Shown in pieces: positions 14,716 through 23,097 of a DNA stretch of 25,795 nucleotides (position 1 is its first letter; each line of letters begins with the position of its first letter). The notes under the pieces are model-generated. The model was not told the origin of the DNA. It saw only the letters and a list, made by a program, of their open reading frames with translations, and did no database searches. Made by a program: the position numbers and the translations under genes. The stretch covers positions 1-25,795 of the forward strand of contig CAUZJO010000065.1 in the NCBI GenBank assembly GCA_963580245.1. Direction: 5' to 3'. The stretch is from CAUZJO01 sp963580245. GTDB taxonomy: Bacteria > Sumerlaeota > Sumerlaeia > MVZB01.

Positions 14716-15336
14716 ATGACTGAAGAAGAGACGCCTGAATCGCTGCTGAAGTTTTTCGACGCTCTCGATAGCGCCGAGGCCGAGGAGGGCGAGTGTCAGA
14801 TTCATTATGGATGTGGCTGCGTGATCCGGAAAGGCCGGCTCGCCGTCCAGCGGCTCCTGGCCGCGCAACAGGGCGCCCAGCCCCCGCTCACCACGCAACC
14901 CCCATCCGAACCCGAAGATCATGCCGGCGGAGGGCCCGCCGAAGAGGCCCGTCCGACTGAGGACCAACTCAGGATCGAGGAACTGACCGAAGAGCTGACC
15001 GACGCGAAGGAAGAATACGACCGGGCCGTCGCGCAAAACCTGCAACTGGTCGGCGAGAACGGCAAGCTCAAAGAAAAAGTCCAACTCCTCCAAAAACAAG
15101 TCAACCGCCTCTACGACAAAGTCGAAATGAGTTCGATCCTGGACCAGCTCGAATCGACCCCGGCCAAGCAAAAACCGACCGAACCATCCGAATCAGCGCC
15201 GGAAACAAAAGGCGGCGAAGAACCCAACGAGCCACCGACGCTTCCCGATGCGCTCATCGAATGTGAAGGGGCCGCGCGGGTGACGGAGAGTGAAAGCACT
15301 GAAGACGGATCGGAGGAAGAGGTCTCCAAAAGGTAG
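14716..15336 (+). CDS. Coiled-coil protein of unknown function downstream of accA
   Basis: 206 residues from ATG 14716, preceded by GGAGAAG; a GTG two codons earlier is less likely. No family is recognised. Residues 1-22 are acidic; a small cysteine cluster follows (Cys27, Cys33, Cys35 in ECQIHYGCGCVIRKG). A long helical coiled coil spans about 82-148 (EELTEELTDAKEEYDRAVAQ and LKEKVQLLQKQVNRLYDKVE). The last 60 residues are acidic, Pro/Ser/Glu-rich and probably disordered. There is no signal peptide or membrane helix, so it should be cytoplasmic. Spacing of 48 bp after accA suggests co-transcription, but no link with fatty acid synthesis can be shown. Confidence 0.7.
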   Translation: MTEEETPESLLKFFDALDSAEAEEGECQIHYGCGCVIRKGRLAVQRLLAAQQGAQPPLTTQPPSEPEDHAGGGPAEEARPTEDQLRIEELTEELTDAKEEYDRAVAQNLQLVGENGKLKEKVQLLQKQVNRLYDKVEMSSILDQLESTPAKQKPTEPSESAPETKGGEEPNEPPTLPDALIECEGAARVTESESTEDGSEEEVSKR

Positions 15337-15472
15337 CTGAAGATACCACATAAGGCTAACCGTACACCTATCGAGGGGTGATAGAGCCGGCGAAGATCAG
15401 CGACGATCTCCTCTCTTCTGCGCATTCTGTTGGGTGATTTAAGTCGGTCATTCTGAAATCGCTAGATAATCC

Positions 15473-15709
15473 ATGAAATTCAAAACGATCGAGACCGTAG
15501 TTCTTAACAAGGACCTGCCGACGCTTGGCCTACGCAAAGGGGACCTGGGGGCTGTTGTCGAGGTTTATGAACCCGATGGCCTGGAGGTTGAATTCGTTAC
15601 GGCGTCGGGGCGGACCGAAGCGCTTGTCACGCTCAATGTCGAAGACGTGCGGGCCGTCGTGGACTCGGACCTTGTGGCCGTACGACCTTTCAAGGCGCCT
15701 GTGGCATAG
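15473..15709 (+). CDS. DUF4926 domain protein
   Basis: 78 residues forming one small SH3-like beta domain. The pattern FKTIETVVLNKDLPTLGLRK, GDLGAVVEVY, GLEVEFV and TLNVEDVRAV matches DUF4926 as I know it: 'vvL..dlPe.gL..Gd.GtIVev......veVeF....G.t.a...l...dlr'. The biochemical role of the family is not established. It has no clear Shine-Dalgarno. Its 3' end overlaps the convergent pgeF stop region by 20 bp. It sits alone, 136 bp after the coiled-coil gene. Confidence 0.75.
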   Translation: MKFKTIETVVLNKDLPTLGLRKGDLGAVVEVYEPDGLEVEFVTASGRTEALVTLNVEDVRAVVDSDLVAVRPFKAPVA

Positions 15710-16505
15710 CGCTTCCCCTCCAATCGGTAAGACTCATAAACGAAAGCATCCGCCCGGCGCGCTCGCCCTGGCCTCGGTAGGAGTGATAGAGGTCGGGGTG
15801 GCTGAGCGTGCAGGATTCGCTGTCGAAGATGCGGTTGGGGGGTAAGCCCGCTCCTTCGAGCTGTCGGCGCGCCAGGAAGGCGAGGTCGAGGTGGGTGCCG
15901 CCGGGGGTCAGTTGGTCGGGGGGGATGTTGGGGAAGGTGGACTGAAATTGGGCGGCTAGGTTGGGGCCGACTTCGTATTGGTCGGCGCGGATGCAGGGGC
16001 CTAGCCAGGCTTGGAGGGCTTTGGCGCCGCTGCCTCGGTCGATCATTCGCCGGGCGATGAGGCCGGCGAGGTTGGCCCTCAGTCCGCGCCAGCCACAGTG
16101 GGCGAGGCCGACACGGTGGTTTTCTTCGTCGAGCAGAAACAGGGGGAGACAGTCGGCGGTCTGGACGACGATGAGGGTTCCGGGGACTTCGCAGATCAGG
16201 GCGTCGGTCTCGCGGAAGCGGCCTGACTGTTTGTCATTGGGGAAGAATTCGATGTCGATGGCGGATTCGTGGCCGGATTTGGTGACGACGCCGATGTTTG
16301 TGCCGTGGACCTGGTGGGCACCGAGGGTGGGGAGGACCGGAATCGCTCCGCCGACGCGGGCGCGGCCGAGGGCTAGGCGGAAATCGGGGCTGTTGGCTTG
16401 GGGAAGGGCCTTGCGGGTGGTGACGCCGTGGATCAGGGCCGCGACGGCCAGCCACATGGGACAGCGGGCGGTCAGGCCGTCGCGGGCCAACTCGAGGTCA
16501 GGCAT
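15690..16505 (-). CDS. pgeF: Multicopper-polyphenol-oxidase (laccase-domain) protein, PgeF/YfiH family
   Basis: 271 residues. The three metal-binding motifs are intact: AHQVHG (His67), TADCLP (Cys119) and AHCGWRG (His136), with LGPCI after them. Members act as purine nucleoside phosphorylases/deaminases (human FAMIN/LACC1 relatives) and, in E. coli, as a peptidoglycan-editing factor that removes misincorporated serine; the old 'polyphenol oxidase' name is doubtful. Its ATG overlaps the rlmN stop by eight bases (ATGCCTGA), so it is probably translated by coupling. It ends in a 20-bp tail-to-tail overlap with the DUF4926 gene. Confidence 0.92.
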   Translation of the reverse strand: MPDLELARDGLTARCPMWLAVAALIHGVTTRKALPQANSPDFRLALGRARVGGAIPVLPTLGAHQVHGTNIGVVTKSGHESAIDIEFFPNDKQSGRFRETDALICEVPGTLIVVQTADCLPLFLLDEENHRVGLAHCGWRGLRANLAGLIARRMIDRGSGAKALQAWLGPCIRADQYEVGPNLAAQFQSTFPNIPPDQLTPGGTHLDLAFLARRQLEGAGLPPNRIFDSESCTLSHPDLYHSYRGQGERAGRMLSFMSLTDWRGSAMPQAP

Positions 16506-17589
16506 CGGCGGGCTCGAGGGCGTGGGCGGCGAGTTGGCCGCAGGCGGCTTCGATCTCGCGGCCCTTGCTCCAGCGGACGGTGACGGTCATGTGGGCACTT
16601 GAGAGGACCTGGGCGAAGGCGTCGAGGGTCCGCGGCTGGACCGGCTGGCAGGGGAGGTCGCGGCACGGATTGAACATGATCAAGTTGACCTTGCAGCGCA
16701 GGCCACCGAGGAGATCAACCAACCGTTTCGCGTCCTCGGGGGTGTCGTTGATGCCTTTGAGCAGGACGTACTCGATCGTCAGTCGGCGGCGAGGTTCGAG
16801 CGGGTAGCGCCCGAGGGCATCCATCAGCTCGCGGATCGGCCAGCGGCGGTTGATGGGCATGATCGATGAGCGCGCGGCGTCGGTCGTGGCGTTGAGGGAG
16901 ACGGCCAGGCCGACTTTCAAGTTGGCGGCTCCGAACCCGTCGATGCCGGGGACGACGCCGGCCGTGGAGACCGTGATGCGGCGGGGCGAAAGGCCGAACC
17001 CCAGGGGGTCGGTCAACAGGCGCACCGCGGCGATGACCCCATCCATGTTCAGCATCGGCTCGCCCATCCCCATAAAGACGATATGGTGGAGGCTCTCGGC
17101 CGGCGCCAGCAACTCGCGGCGCATCACCAGGGCCTGGGCGACGATCTCGCCGGGGGTCAGGTCGCGCTGGAACCCGCCGAAACCGGTCAGGCAAAACGTG
17201 CAGGCCAGCGCGCAGCCGACCTGGGACGACAGGCAGAAACTCACCCGGCCATTCTCGTCGTCGCGCATCACGACGCTTTCGATCAATCGGCCGTCATCCA
17301 GCCTGAAAAGTGCCTTTTGGGTCTGGCCGGCCTGTCCGCTGACCCGAACCAATTCGAGCGGATTCAGCCGCGTGTGTTCGGCCAGCCAGCCGCGCAACCG
17401 GCCGGGCAGGTTGCTCATATCATCGAAACGTTTCGCGCCCCGGGAATGGACCCACTCGTAGACCTGCCGGGCGCGGTAGCGTTCGAAGCCGGCCTCGGTG
17501 AGGAGGGTGATTAGTTGGTTTAGGGTTAGGGAGGGGAGGGAGATCGGGTTTCGGGTCTCGGGTCTTGGGTTTCGGGTTTGAGAATTCAT
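16498..17589 (-). CDS. rlmN: Dual-specificity rRNA/tRNA adenine C2 methyltransferase RlmN
   Basis: 363 residues. The radical-SAM cluster motif CALACTFC gives Cys126, Cys130 and Cys133. The two mechanistic cysteines are Cys119 (SFCLSSQVGC) and Cys350 (EAACGQLA). Further RlmN landmarks are VFMGMGEPMLN, RITVSTAGVVPGI, LAVSLNATTD and EYVLLKGINDTPEDA. The enzyme methylates A2503 of 23S rRNA and A37 of some tRNAs. The first 15 residues (MNSQTRNPRPETRNP) are encoded by a heptamer repeat array (17544-17578) and are not family sequence. Even so, ATG 17589 has GAGG upstream and no other start codon occurs before the conserved region. pgeF overlaps its end. Confidence 0.96.
   Translation of the reverse strand: MNSQTRNPRPETRNPISLPSLTLNQLITLLTEAGFERYRARQVYEWVHSRGAKRFDDMSNLPGRLRGWLAEHTRLNPLELVRVSGQAGQTQKALFRLDDGRLIESVVMRDDENGRVSFCLSSQVGCALACTFCLTGFGGFQRDLTPGEIVAQALVMRRELLAPAESLHHIVFMGMGEPMLNMDGVIAAVRLLTDPLGFGLSPRRITVSTAGVVPGIDGFGAANLKVGLAVSLNATTDAARSSIMPINRRWPIRELMDALGRYPLEPRRRLTIEYVLLKGINDTPEDAKRLVDLLGGLRCKVNLIMFNPCRDLPCQPVQPRTLDAFAQVLSSAHMTVTVRWSKGREIEAACGQLAAHALEPADA
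17544..17578. repeat. Five tandem heptamers T(C/T)GGGT(T/C), inside the 5' end of rlmN
   Basis: Five contiguous 7-mers on the plus strand: TCGGGTT, TCGGGTC, TCGGGTC, TTGGGTT, TCGGGTT. They lie within the rlmN coding frame and encode the RNPRPETRNP segment. A complementary array occurs at 17696-17723 in inverted orientation. Confidence 0.85.
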
Positions 17590-17695
17590 GATGCGCCTCG
17601 ATCAGGATTCAAGTCCGCTGCCTCGCTTTGGTTCGAGGGAGATCACCGAAGCCGGACCGGGTGAAAGTCGAATCTCAAGACCCGATGTATCATCC

Positions 17696-17723
17696 AACCC
17701 GAGACCCGAAACCCGAAACCCGA
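17696..17723. repeat. Four tandem heptamers (A/G)ACCCGA, inverted relative to the rlmN array
   Basis: AACCCGA, GACCCGA, AACCCGA, AACCCGA in direct tandem, the reverse complement of the 17544-17578 units. Isolated copies are GACCCGA at 17679-17685 and AACCCGA at 19762-19768. The array sits between the 3' end of the large lipoprotein gene (stop at 17729) and the rlmN start, so a leftward transcript could fold the two arrays into one long stem with a loop of roughly 117 bases. Confidence 0.85.
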
Positions 17724-17728
17724 CTCTC

Positions 17729-19678
17729 TCACCTCACCGCCTCGGGGACTGCGGGCATTTCGTATTCGACCAGTTTCTCGGTCTTGAACTCCATGCGGTA
17801 GGGGGTGTTTTCGAGGGTGTCGCGGCCGATGGTGCGGGCGCGGCGGCCGATCGTGACGCGGTAGCGCGTGTCGGGCTGCCAGGTCGCCCGGATATTGAGA
17901 ATCGACCAGCGGGTTTGCGGATCGGGTCGGACCGAGATGTTGGGCGACATGGGCAGGCGCGGCCGGAAGCGCAGGGTGTCCGTCCCGAGAGTGGCGGGGT
18001 CCATCGCAACGTTGAAGTAGACCGAGATGGGGCTTGCGGGGCCGATGTTTTCCTTGATCTGATCCTCCGCCGGATTCGTGCGGATGATGGCGGGTCGGCC
18101 CGTCATGATGTCCATCTTGAACGGTTCCTCGAGGGGCAGTCCTTCATTGTCGCGGGCGTTCTCGCTGATGGTGATGCGATAGCGTGTTTGGAAATAAGCC
18201 ACCGGCTCGGGGCCGGCGCCGAACAGGAGGATCCGCGCCAGGTCGGCGTCGGGGTCTCGCAAGGCCCCACCGGGCTCGACGTCGAATCGCATGGGCGGAT
18301 CGATGCTGATCGCCTCGATCAGGGTGGCGGTGTTCATTTTCTTGCTGAACCGGACGCTGATCGGAATCACTTCCTGAATCATGACGTCGCGCGCCCCGTC
18401 GGGCGGGTCGGTTCCGAGGACGACGGGAAAATCCAGGATCTGCTCCAAGACGAGTTCCCCGAGCGAGATGTCATCGCCGGGGGCCAGTTCGAGCGACGTG
18501 CGGGCCGTTTTGAATCCGTTGGCCTGGGCGATCAGCTCGTAGGTTCCCGGGGGGATGGACTCGATGGCGTAAAGCCCGGCGGCGTCGGTGACGGCCATAA
18601 ATGATGAACCCGCCAGGGCGACCTGGATGCCGCTCATGTCGGTGAGGTCCGGGGTGTTCTTGATCGCCGTGCCGCTGATGCGAGCGGGCGTGCCTTGCGC
18701 GGGACCGACCGCCCGCATCGTCAACTGGACCTCGATCGACTTTAAGTCGCTCAGGTCAACTTCGACCGGCTTTTCGAGCTGGTAGCCTTCACCTTTGGCC
18801 CGGATGATGTGCGTGCGGGGGGCCAGGCCGGTGAAAGAGAAAGAGCCGTCGGGGCCGAGTTTCGTGACCAGATCGTCGCGGCCGGCGATCTCGACCACGA
18901 TCAGGTCGAAATCGTTGCTGGGCCCCCCGGCAGCATCGATCAGCTCGACAAAACCGGCGATCTTGCGGTTGCTGGCGACGCCCTCGGCCGGTTTCAGGGC
19001 TATCTTGAGCAGGTCCAGGCTCGCGCCGGGGAGCAGCCGGACCCGCTGGGTGTGGGGTATAAAGCCTTCGATCCGCGCCCTCAATTGATAAGAGTCGGGC
19101 GGTAGGCTCCACAGTAGAAACTGACCGTCGGCCGAGCAGGACGTGCGGTACGGCGTATCAACCAGTTCGATCGTGCAGGGCGACCAATCAAACTCGAAAT
19201 CTTCCTCGGGGTCGACGCCGTCCAGGTGGACCCGGCCGCGGACCGAGCCGAAAAGCTGACCGGTCTGCTCGGCGGCTTCGGTCTTCTTCACGGCATTGAG
19301 CATCACCGGCGGCAAACTGAACGCCTTGTCATGATCATGGGGTCCGACCTCGACCTGCCCCACGGTGCCTTGCTCATGGCCGGTCGTCTTGGCACTGACC
19401 GGATACGAGCCGGGAGAGACGCTCTGGAATTCGAAGTAGCCGTTGGCGTCGGTGATCGAGATCAGGCTGGTGCCGGGGACGTAGACCTGAATGCCGCTGT
19501 AATCCTCGGCCCCTTCAAGTTGGACCAGCCCGTTAATGCGGGCAAGCACCGTCCCCGAACCGGTCGCCGGCCGCCGTTGGGAACCCTCGCCGCCACCATC
19601 AGACCCGCCTCCGGGTTGGCATGCAACAATACCCAGAACCAAAACAGCGGGAAAGAGGGACCGGCGAGGCGGCATCAT
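17729..19678 (-). CDS. Large lipoprotein: four carboxypeptidase-regulatory-like domains plus two Ig-like (Big_5) domains
   Basis: 649 residues. A hydrophobic start ends in IVAC (Cys20), then a Gly-rich linker, predicting a surface or periplasmic lipoprotein. Four beta-sandwich units of the carboxypeptidase-regulatory type follow at about 45-112, 142-228, 236-322 and 331-412, each with a version of 'T D.xG.Y.f.svpPG.Y.l.a...G', for example TDANGYFEFQSVSPGSYPV and TDAAGLYAIESIPPGTYEL. Residues about 415-527 and 530-635 look like Big_5/SbsA-type Ig domains (PPDGARDVMIQEVIPISVRFSKKM; NPAEDQIKENIGPASPISVYF). No catalytic motif is present. A structural, adhesive or carbohydrate-contacting role is possible; the actual function is unknown. 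Confidence 0.85.
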   Translation of the reverse strand: MMPPRRSLFPAVLVLGIVACQPGGGSDGGGEGSQRRPATGSGTVLARINGLVQLEGAEDYSGIQVYVPGTSLISITDANGYFEFQSVSPGSYPVSAKTTGHEQGTVGQVEVGPHDHDKAFSLPPVMLNAVKKTEAAEQTGQLFGSVRGRVHLDGVDPEEDFEFDWSPCTIELVDTPYRTSCSADGQFLLWSLPPDSYQLRARIEGFIPHTQRVRLLPGASLDLLKIALKPAEGVASNRKIAGFVELIDAAGGPSNDFDLIVVEIAGRDDLVTKLGPDGSFSFTGLAPRTHIIRAKGEGYQLEKPVEVDLSDLKSIEVQLTMRAVGPAQGTPARISGTAIKNTPDLTDMSGIQVALAGSSFMAVTDAAGLYAIESIPPGTYELIAQANGFKTARTSLELAPGDDISLGELVLEQILDFPVVLGTDPPDGARDVMIQEVIPISVRFSKKMNTATLIEAISIDPPMRFDVEPGGALRDPDADLARILLFGAGPEPVAYFQTRYRITISENARDNEGLPLEEPFKMDIMTGRPAIIRTNPAEDQIKENIGPASPISVYFNVAMDPATLGTDTLRFRPRLPMSPNISVRPDPQTRWSILNIRATWQPDTRYRVTIGRRARTIGRDTLENTPYRMEFKTEKLVEYEMPAVPEAVR

Positions 19679-19687
19679 GGACTGGTT

Positions 19688-19758
19688 CCCGTGTGGCGGG
19701 GGGGAACCCCGGGGACTCGGGGAGCTAACTAGGTTTGCATGGCTCAGCCCGCCACGGG
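19688..19758. repeat. Interrupted inverted repeat between two leftward genes
   Basis: CCCGTGTGGCGGG (19688-19700) and CCCGCCACGGG (19748-19758) are complementary except for a two-base TG insertion in the first arm. They enclose a 47-base loop and lie in the 131-bp gap between the isomerase gene and the lipoprotein gene. It may be a transcript-end hairpin; there is no T-tract. Confidence 0.4.
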
Positions 19759-19809
19759 CAAAACCCGAACCGAGGGCCCATTATGGGTGTTTCACGGCTG
19801 GGTCTTCAA

Positions 19810-21870
19810 TCAAGAATCTTGGTCGGACTCGGTTTCAAGGAGAATCTCCAGACCCGATTTGTTGAGAAACTCTTCTTCAATGACCTTCATTACCCCAACC
19901 ATCAACTCATTCTTATATCCGCCGATCACCCTCTGCTCGACATCCTCGTAGCTCTGAATCTCGCTGGGCGCGTGTTCTTGGAGCAACACGGAAAGGACCC
20001 GAAAGCCCTGCCAGGTGAAGGGTTCGCTCCACTGGCCCACTTCCAGCTTCGAGAGGTTCTCCCGGATCTCATCGGGGAGGTTGGTGATGTTGATCAGGTG
20101 GTTGATACTGGGGATACGCGGGTCGCCCGGGAGAATGTTTGCGTTGACTTCCTCGGCCTTTTGCTCGAAATCCCCGGCCGTCTTCAGCGTGGACACATCC
20201 ACGTTCAATAGCCCGATGAGCTCTTGGAGAAAAGGGTCTTGTTCTTCAGGCGACAACTTCTGCTGGCGAGGGGTAAGCCGACGTTCCATTGACGTGTAAC
20301 GGACGCGCTCACTCAACCGAAATCTCGCCTCTTTGTTCTGCTCGTAGAAATCTCTCAGCTTTTCATCCGTGACATGCTCCTCGGCCTGATCCATCGCCAG
20401 CGCCCGCATGTATCCGGCGCCGACGAACCCGGTCCGCATAAGTTGGAGGCGTTGGCCTAGAGTGGTCGATGCATCGTCCACGACCGGGCTCATTTTCTCC
20501 CTGACCAGCGCGATTTGGAGTTTGCCGGCCTGGGTTTTGAGCATCTCATAGGCGTCATCGCGCGAGACCGGTTGTTCGAGTGCCGTCCATTGGCGCTGAA
20601 TATCGAGGAAGATCAGCTCGTCGTCGCCGATCGTGGCGACCACCGTATTGGAGCTGGGCAGGTCACCCGAGGTCAACACGTCATAATTGATCTCGAGGTT
20701 TTCGTTTTGGAAGAGGTCCTCGAGCGCGTCAGCGATCAATTTCTCGCGGTTTTCCCTGTTCAGTCGACCGATGATCTGGTTACGGACCTCGTCCAAAGGC
20801 CTGATCCCTTCCTCCTTCTTATCGACCACCTCCATCACCTGCCAGCCGTGTTTGGTGCGGAAGATATCACTGATGCCGTCGACGGGCGTCTTTTCGCCCT
20901 GCTCCAAGAGCGACGGGATAATGGGCCGGGATCCGGCGGGCAGCCACGGCGTGGTCTGGCCGCGCACGTTTTCCTCGGTCTGCGAGTACTTCTCGATTAG
21001 CTCCTCGAATCCAACCTCCCCACCCATCTCCGTGAGAATCAATTCCAGTCGTTCGTGAACCTGTTCGGCCCGCTCCTCGCTCATGGGCACTAGGAGCTTC
21101 TCGCCGGGAGTCAGGGGTTTGAGGTCGGCGGTCTCCTCGTCGTAGCGGGCCGGCTTGCCCGCCGCGTCCAAGCGCACGCCCTCATATTTCGCCGGATCGC
21201 CGCTGACGCGCTCGGCGATGGCCTTGAGCCCGGCCATCAGCGCCGCTTCGACCGGTTGGTCGCCCTCGTTGGCCACCTCCACGTCTTCGTCGCTAACCAC
21301 GTATGGCTCGTAGGTCAATAGGATCAGGTGGCGCATGCGAAATGCGAATTTCTGATCGAACTCGATGCTGTTTTTTTCGTAGTAGTCGTTGATCTCTTCG
21401 TCGGTGGGAGGGGTGATCTTGCCGTCGATGTAGGTGGTCACGAATTCCCCGACGATCATTCGGGAGGTGATCCCGTCGAATTGGCTCAGGAGGCGACCAC
21501 GCTTGTCGAAGTTTTGCAGACTATCGAATTCCCGCTCGGCGGTGATGCGGGTGGCCATCTCACTGGCGATGGTTCTCAAATGCTCGTCGGGGAGGGCCGG
21601 AATCTGATCCACGCTTCCCAGTCGGAGCCATTGAACCTGGTCGGTGCTGATCCAAGCCTCGACATCCTCGATCGTAATGTCTCCCCAGTCCGTGATCGCG
21701 ATGACCGTGTCGGCCGGTCGTGGATCGACCAAGTCCTCCTCGGTGATGACCACCGATTGAGCAGCGGGCATCATCGGCGGGCCGGCCTGACCGAACGCCG
21801 GGGACGCCGCCCCCAGCGCGATGATTAGAACGAGCAGATATTGGACGTGGGATTGAACTCCTGTGCGCAT
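19810..21870 (-). CDS. Periplasmic parvulin-type peptidyl-prolyl isomerase/chaperone (SurA/PrsA-like), double domain
   Basis: 686 residues. A signal peptide is predicted at 1-28 (hydrophobic core YLLVLIIALGAA, cleavage near AFGQA). An N-terminal helical chaperone region is followed by a first parvulin-like segment: RMRHLILLTYEP (179-190), FEELIEKYSQ (288-297), GWQVMEVVDKKE (342-353). Its beta and helical parts are separated by about 100 residues of acidic insertion. A second helical region (about 410-515) leads to another parvulin-like segment: RVRYTSMER (522-530), LPDEIRENLSKLEVGQWSEP (598-617), GFRVLSVLLQE (622-632). Such proteins help fold outer-membrane or exported proteins. The distance from typical SurA is large, so isomerase activity is uncertain. 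Confidence 0.83.
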   Translation of the reverse strand: MRTGVQSHVQYLLVLIIALGAASPAFGQAGPPMMPAAQSVVITEEDLVDPRPADTVIAITDWGDITIEDVEAWISTDQVQWLRLGSVDQIPALPDEHLRTIASEMATRITAEREFDSLQNFDKRGRLLSQFDGITSRMIVGEFVTTYIDGKITPPTDEEINDYYEKNSIEFDQKFAFRMRHLILLTYEPYVVSDEDVEVANEGDQPVEAALMAGLKAIAERVSGDPAKYEGVRLDAAGKPARYDEETADLKPLTPGEKLLVPMSEERAEQVHERLELILTEMGGEVGFEELIEKYSQTEENVRGQTTPWLPAGSRPIIPSLLEQGEKTPVDGISDIFRTKHGWQVMEVVDKKEEGIRPLDEVRNQIIGRLNRENREKLIADALEDLFQNENLEINYDVLTSGDLPSSNTVVATIGDDELIFLDIQRQWTALEQPVSRDDAYEMLKTQAGKLQIALVREKMSPVVDDASTTLGQRLQLMRTGFVGAGYMRALAMDQAEEHVTDEKLRDFYEQNKEARFRLSERVRYTSMERRLTPRQQKLSPEEQDPFLQELIGLLNVDVSTLKTAGDFEQKAEEVNANILPGDPRIPSINHLINITNLPDEIRENLSKLEVGQWSEPFTWQGFRVLSVLLQEHAPSEIQSYEDVEQRVIGGYKNELMVGVMKVIEEEFLNKSGLEILLETESDQDS

Positions 21871-22056
21871 AATTCACTTTACCCCTCAAGAGATTTTGAT
21901 GGACGCTCACCCTCCCGTCCCAGCCGGATCAACTTACATCCGGGCATGGGGATATTGAGGTCAAATGGCGACCAAACGGTTTAAGAGGCAAGTGTATCGA
22001 ATTCAACGCTTGAGAGGCAAGCTGAAAATTGCACCGGGGAAGGGATAAAGGCAGAT

Positions 22057-23097
22057 CTATTCGTAAAGCAGGCAAGCCGCCTGGTGGCCGGGCCGGTGCT
22101 GTTTGAGTTTGGGCGTGAGGATCCGACATTCGTCCTTGGCCTTGGGGCAGCGGGGGTGGAAAGGGCAGCCGGGGGGGGGAGTGATCGGGCTGGGGACGTC
22201 GCCTTCGAGGACGAAGCGTTGGCGGCGGGTCTTGGGATCCATCTTGGGGACGGCCTGCATCAGGGCCTGGGTGTAGGGGTGGAGCGGCTTGCTGAAGATC
22301 TCGTCGCGGGGGCCGATTTCGACGATTTTCCCCAGATACATCACCGCCACGCGTTGGCTCATGTGGCCGACCACGCTCAGGTCGTGAGAGATGAAGAGGT
22401 ACGCCAGACCCAGCCGCGCGCGGAGCCGTTCGAGCAGGTTGATGATCTGGGCCTGGATCGAAACGTCGAGGGCCGAGACCGGTTCGTCGGCGATGATCAG
22501 CTCGGGCTCGACGGCCAGGGCGCGGGCAACGCCGACGCGCTGGCGCTGGCCGCCGCTCAGCTCGTGGGGATAGCGGCGAGCGGCGTCGGCGGGCAGGCCG
22601 CACGACTCGAGCAACTCGACGACCCGTTCGGGGCACCGGCCGGGGGCGAGGTTGTGGATTTTGAGCGCTTCGCCGACCGTTGATCCAATCGACATGCGCG
22701 GGTTGAGCGAGCTGTAGGGGTCCTGAAAGATCATCTGCATGCGACGGCGGTAAGGCAGCCAGCGCCGCGGGGGGATCGCCATCAGGTCCGGCGAGTCGTC
22801 CAGGAAGACCCGCCCGGCGGTCGGTTCGATCAGGCGCAGGATCAGCCGCCCGGCGGTCGTCTTGCCGCAACCGCTCTCGCCGACCAATCCCAGGGTCTCG
22901 GCGCGAGCCAGGTGGAAGCTGATGCCGTCGACGGCCTTGAGTTTATGGGTGGCGCGGCGGCCCCAACGGTCCATCTCGCCCTTGACATTAAAATGCTTGG
23001 CCAGCCCCTCAACACGTAGGAGGGGCAGCTCGGGCTGACGCTCGCCGGGCAATTCGGTGACCCGCGTGCTGGGCTCGCGCGTCTGGGTCGGGCTCAT
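22057..23097 (-). CDS. Oligopeptide/dipeptide ABC transporter ATP-binding protein (OppF/DppF type)
   Basis: 346 residues. Walker A GESGCGKTT (73-81), Q-loop FQDPYSSLNPR (124-134), ABC signature LSGGQRQR (180-187), Walker B ELIIADEP (199-206) and H-loop SHD (237-239) are intact. The C-terminal oligopeptide-transporter extension carries the cysteine motif CPFHPRCPKAKDEC (Cys311, Cys317, Cys324) and a fourth cysteine (AAC, Cys342), a set linked in OppD/DppD-type subunits to metal or iron-sulphur binding. It normally pairs with OppD and permeases OppB/OppC; none is in the window. Its ATG overlaps the lon stop as ATGA, so it is translated after lon. Confidence 0.92.
   Translation of the reverse strand: MSPTQTREPSTRVTELPGERQPELPLLRVEGLAKHFNVKGEMDRWGRRATHKLKAVDGISFHLARAETLGLVGESGCGKTTAGRLILRLIEPTAGRVFLDDSPDLMAIPPRRWLPYRRRMQMIFQDPYSSLNPRMSIGSTVGEALKIHNLAPGRCPERVVELLESCGLPADAARRYPHELSGGQRQRVGVARALAVEPELIIADEPVSALDVSIQAQIINLLERLRARLGLAYLFISHDLSVVGHMSQRVAVMYLGKIVEIGPRDEIFSKPLHPYTQALMQAVPKMDPKTRRQRFVLEGDVPSPITPPPGCPFHPRCPKAKDECRILTPKLKQHRPGHQAACLLYE

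Noticed and set aside
17588..18604. Long open frame on the plus strand opposite the large lipoprotein gene
   Set aside because: It is antisense to a well-supported lipoprotein with clear domains. It begins in the repeat-containing gap and has no recognisable protein motif. High G+C makes such shadow frames common.
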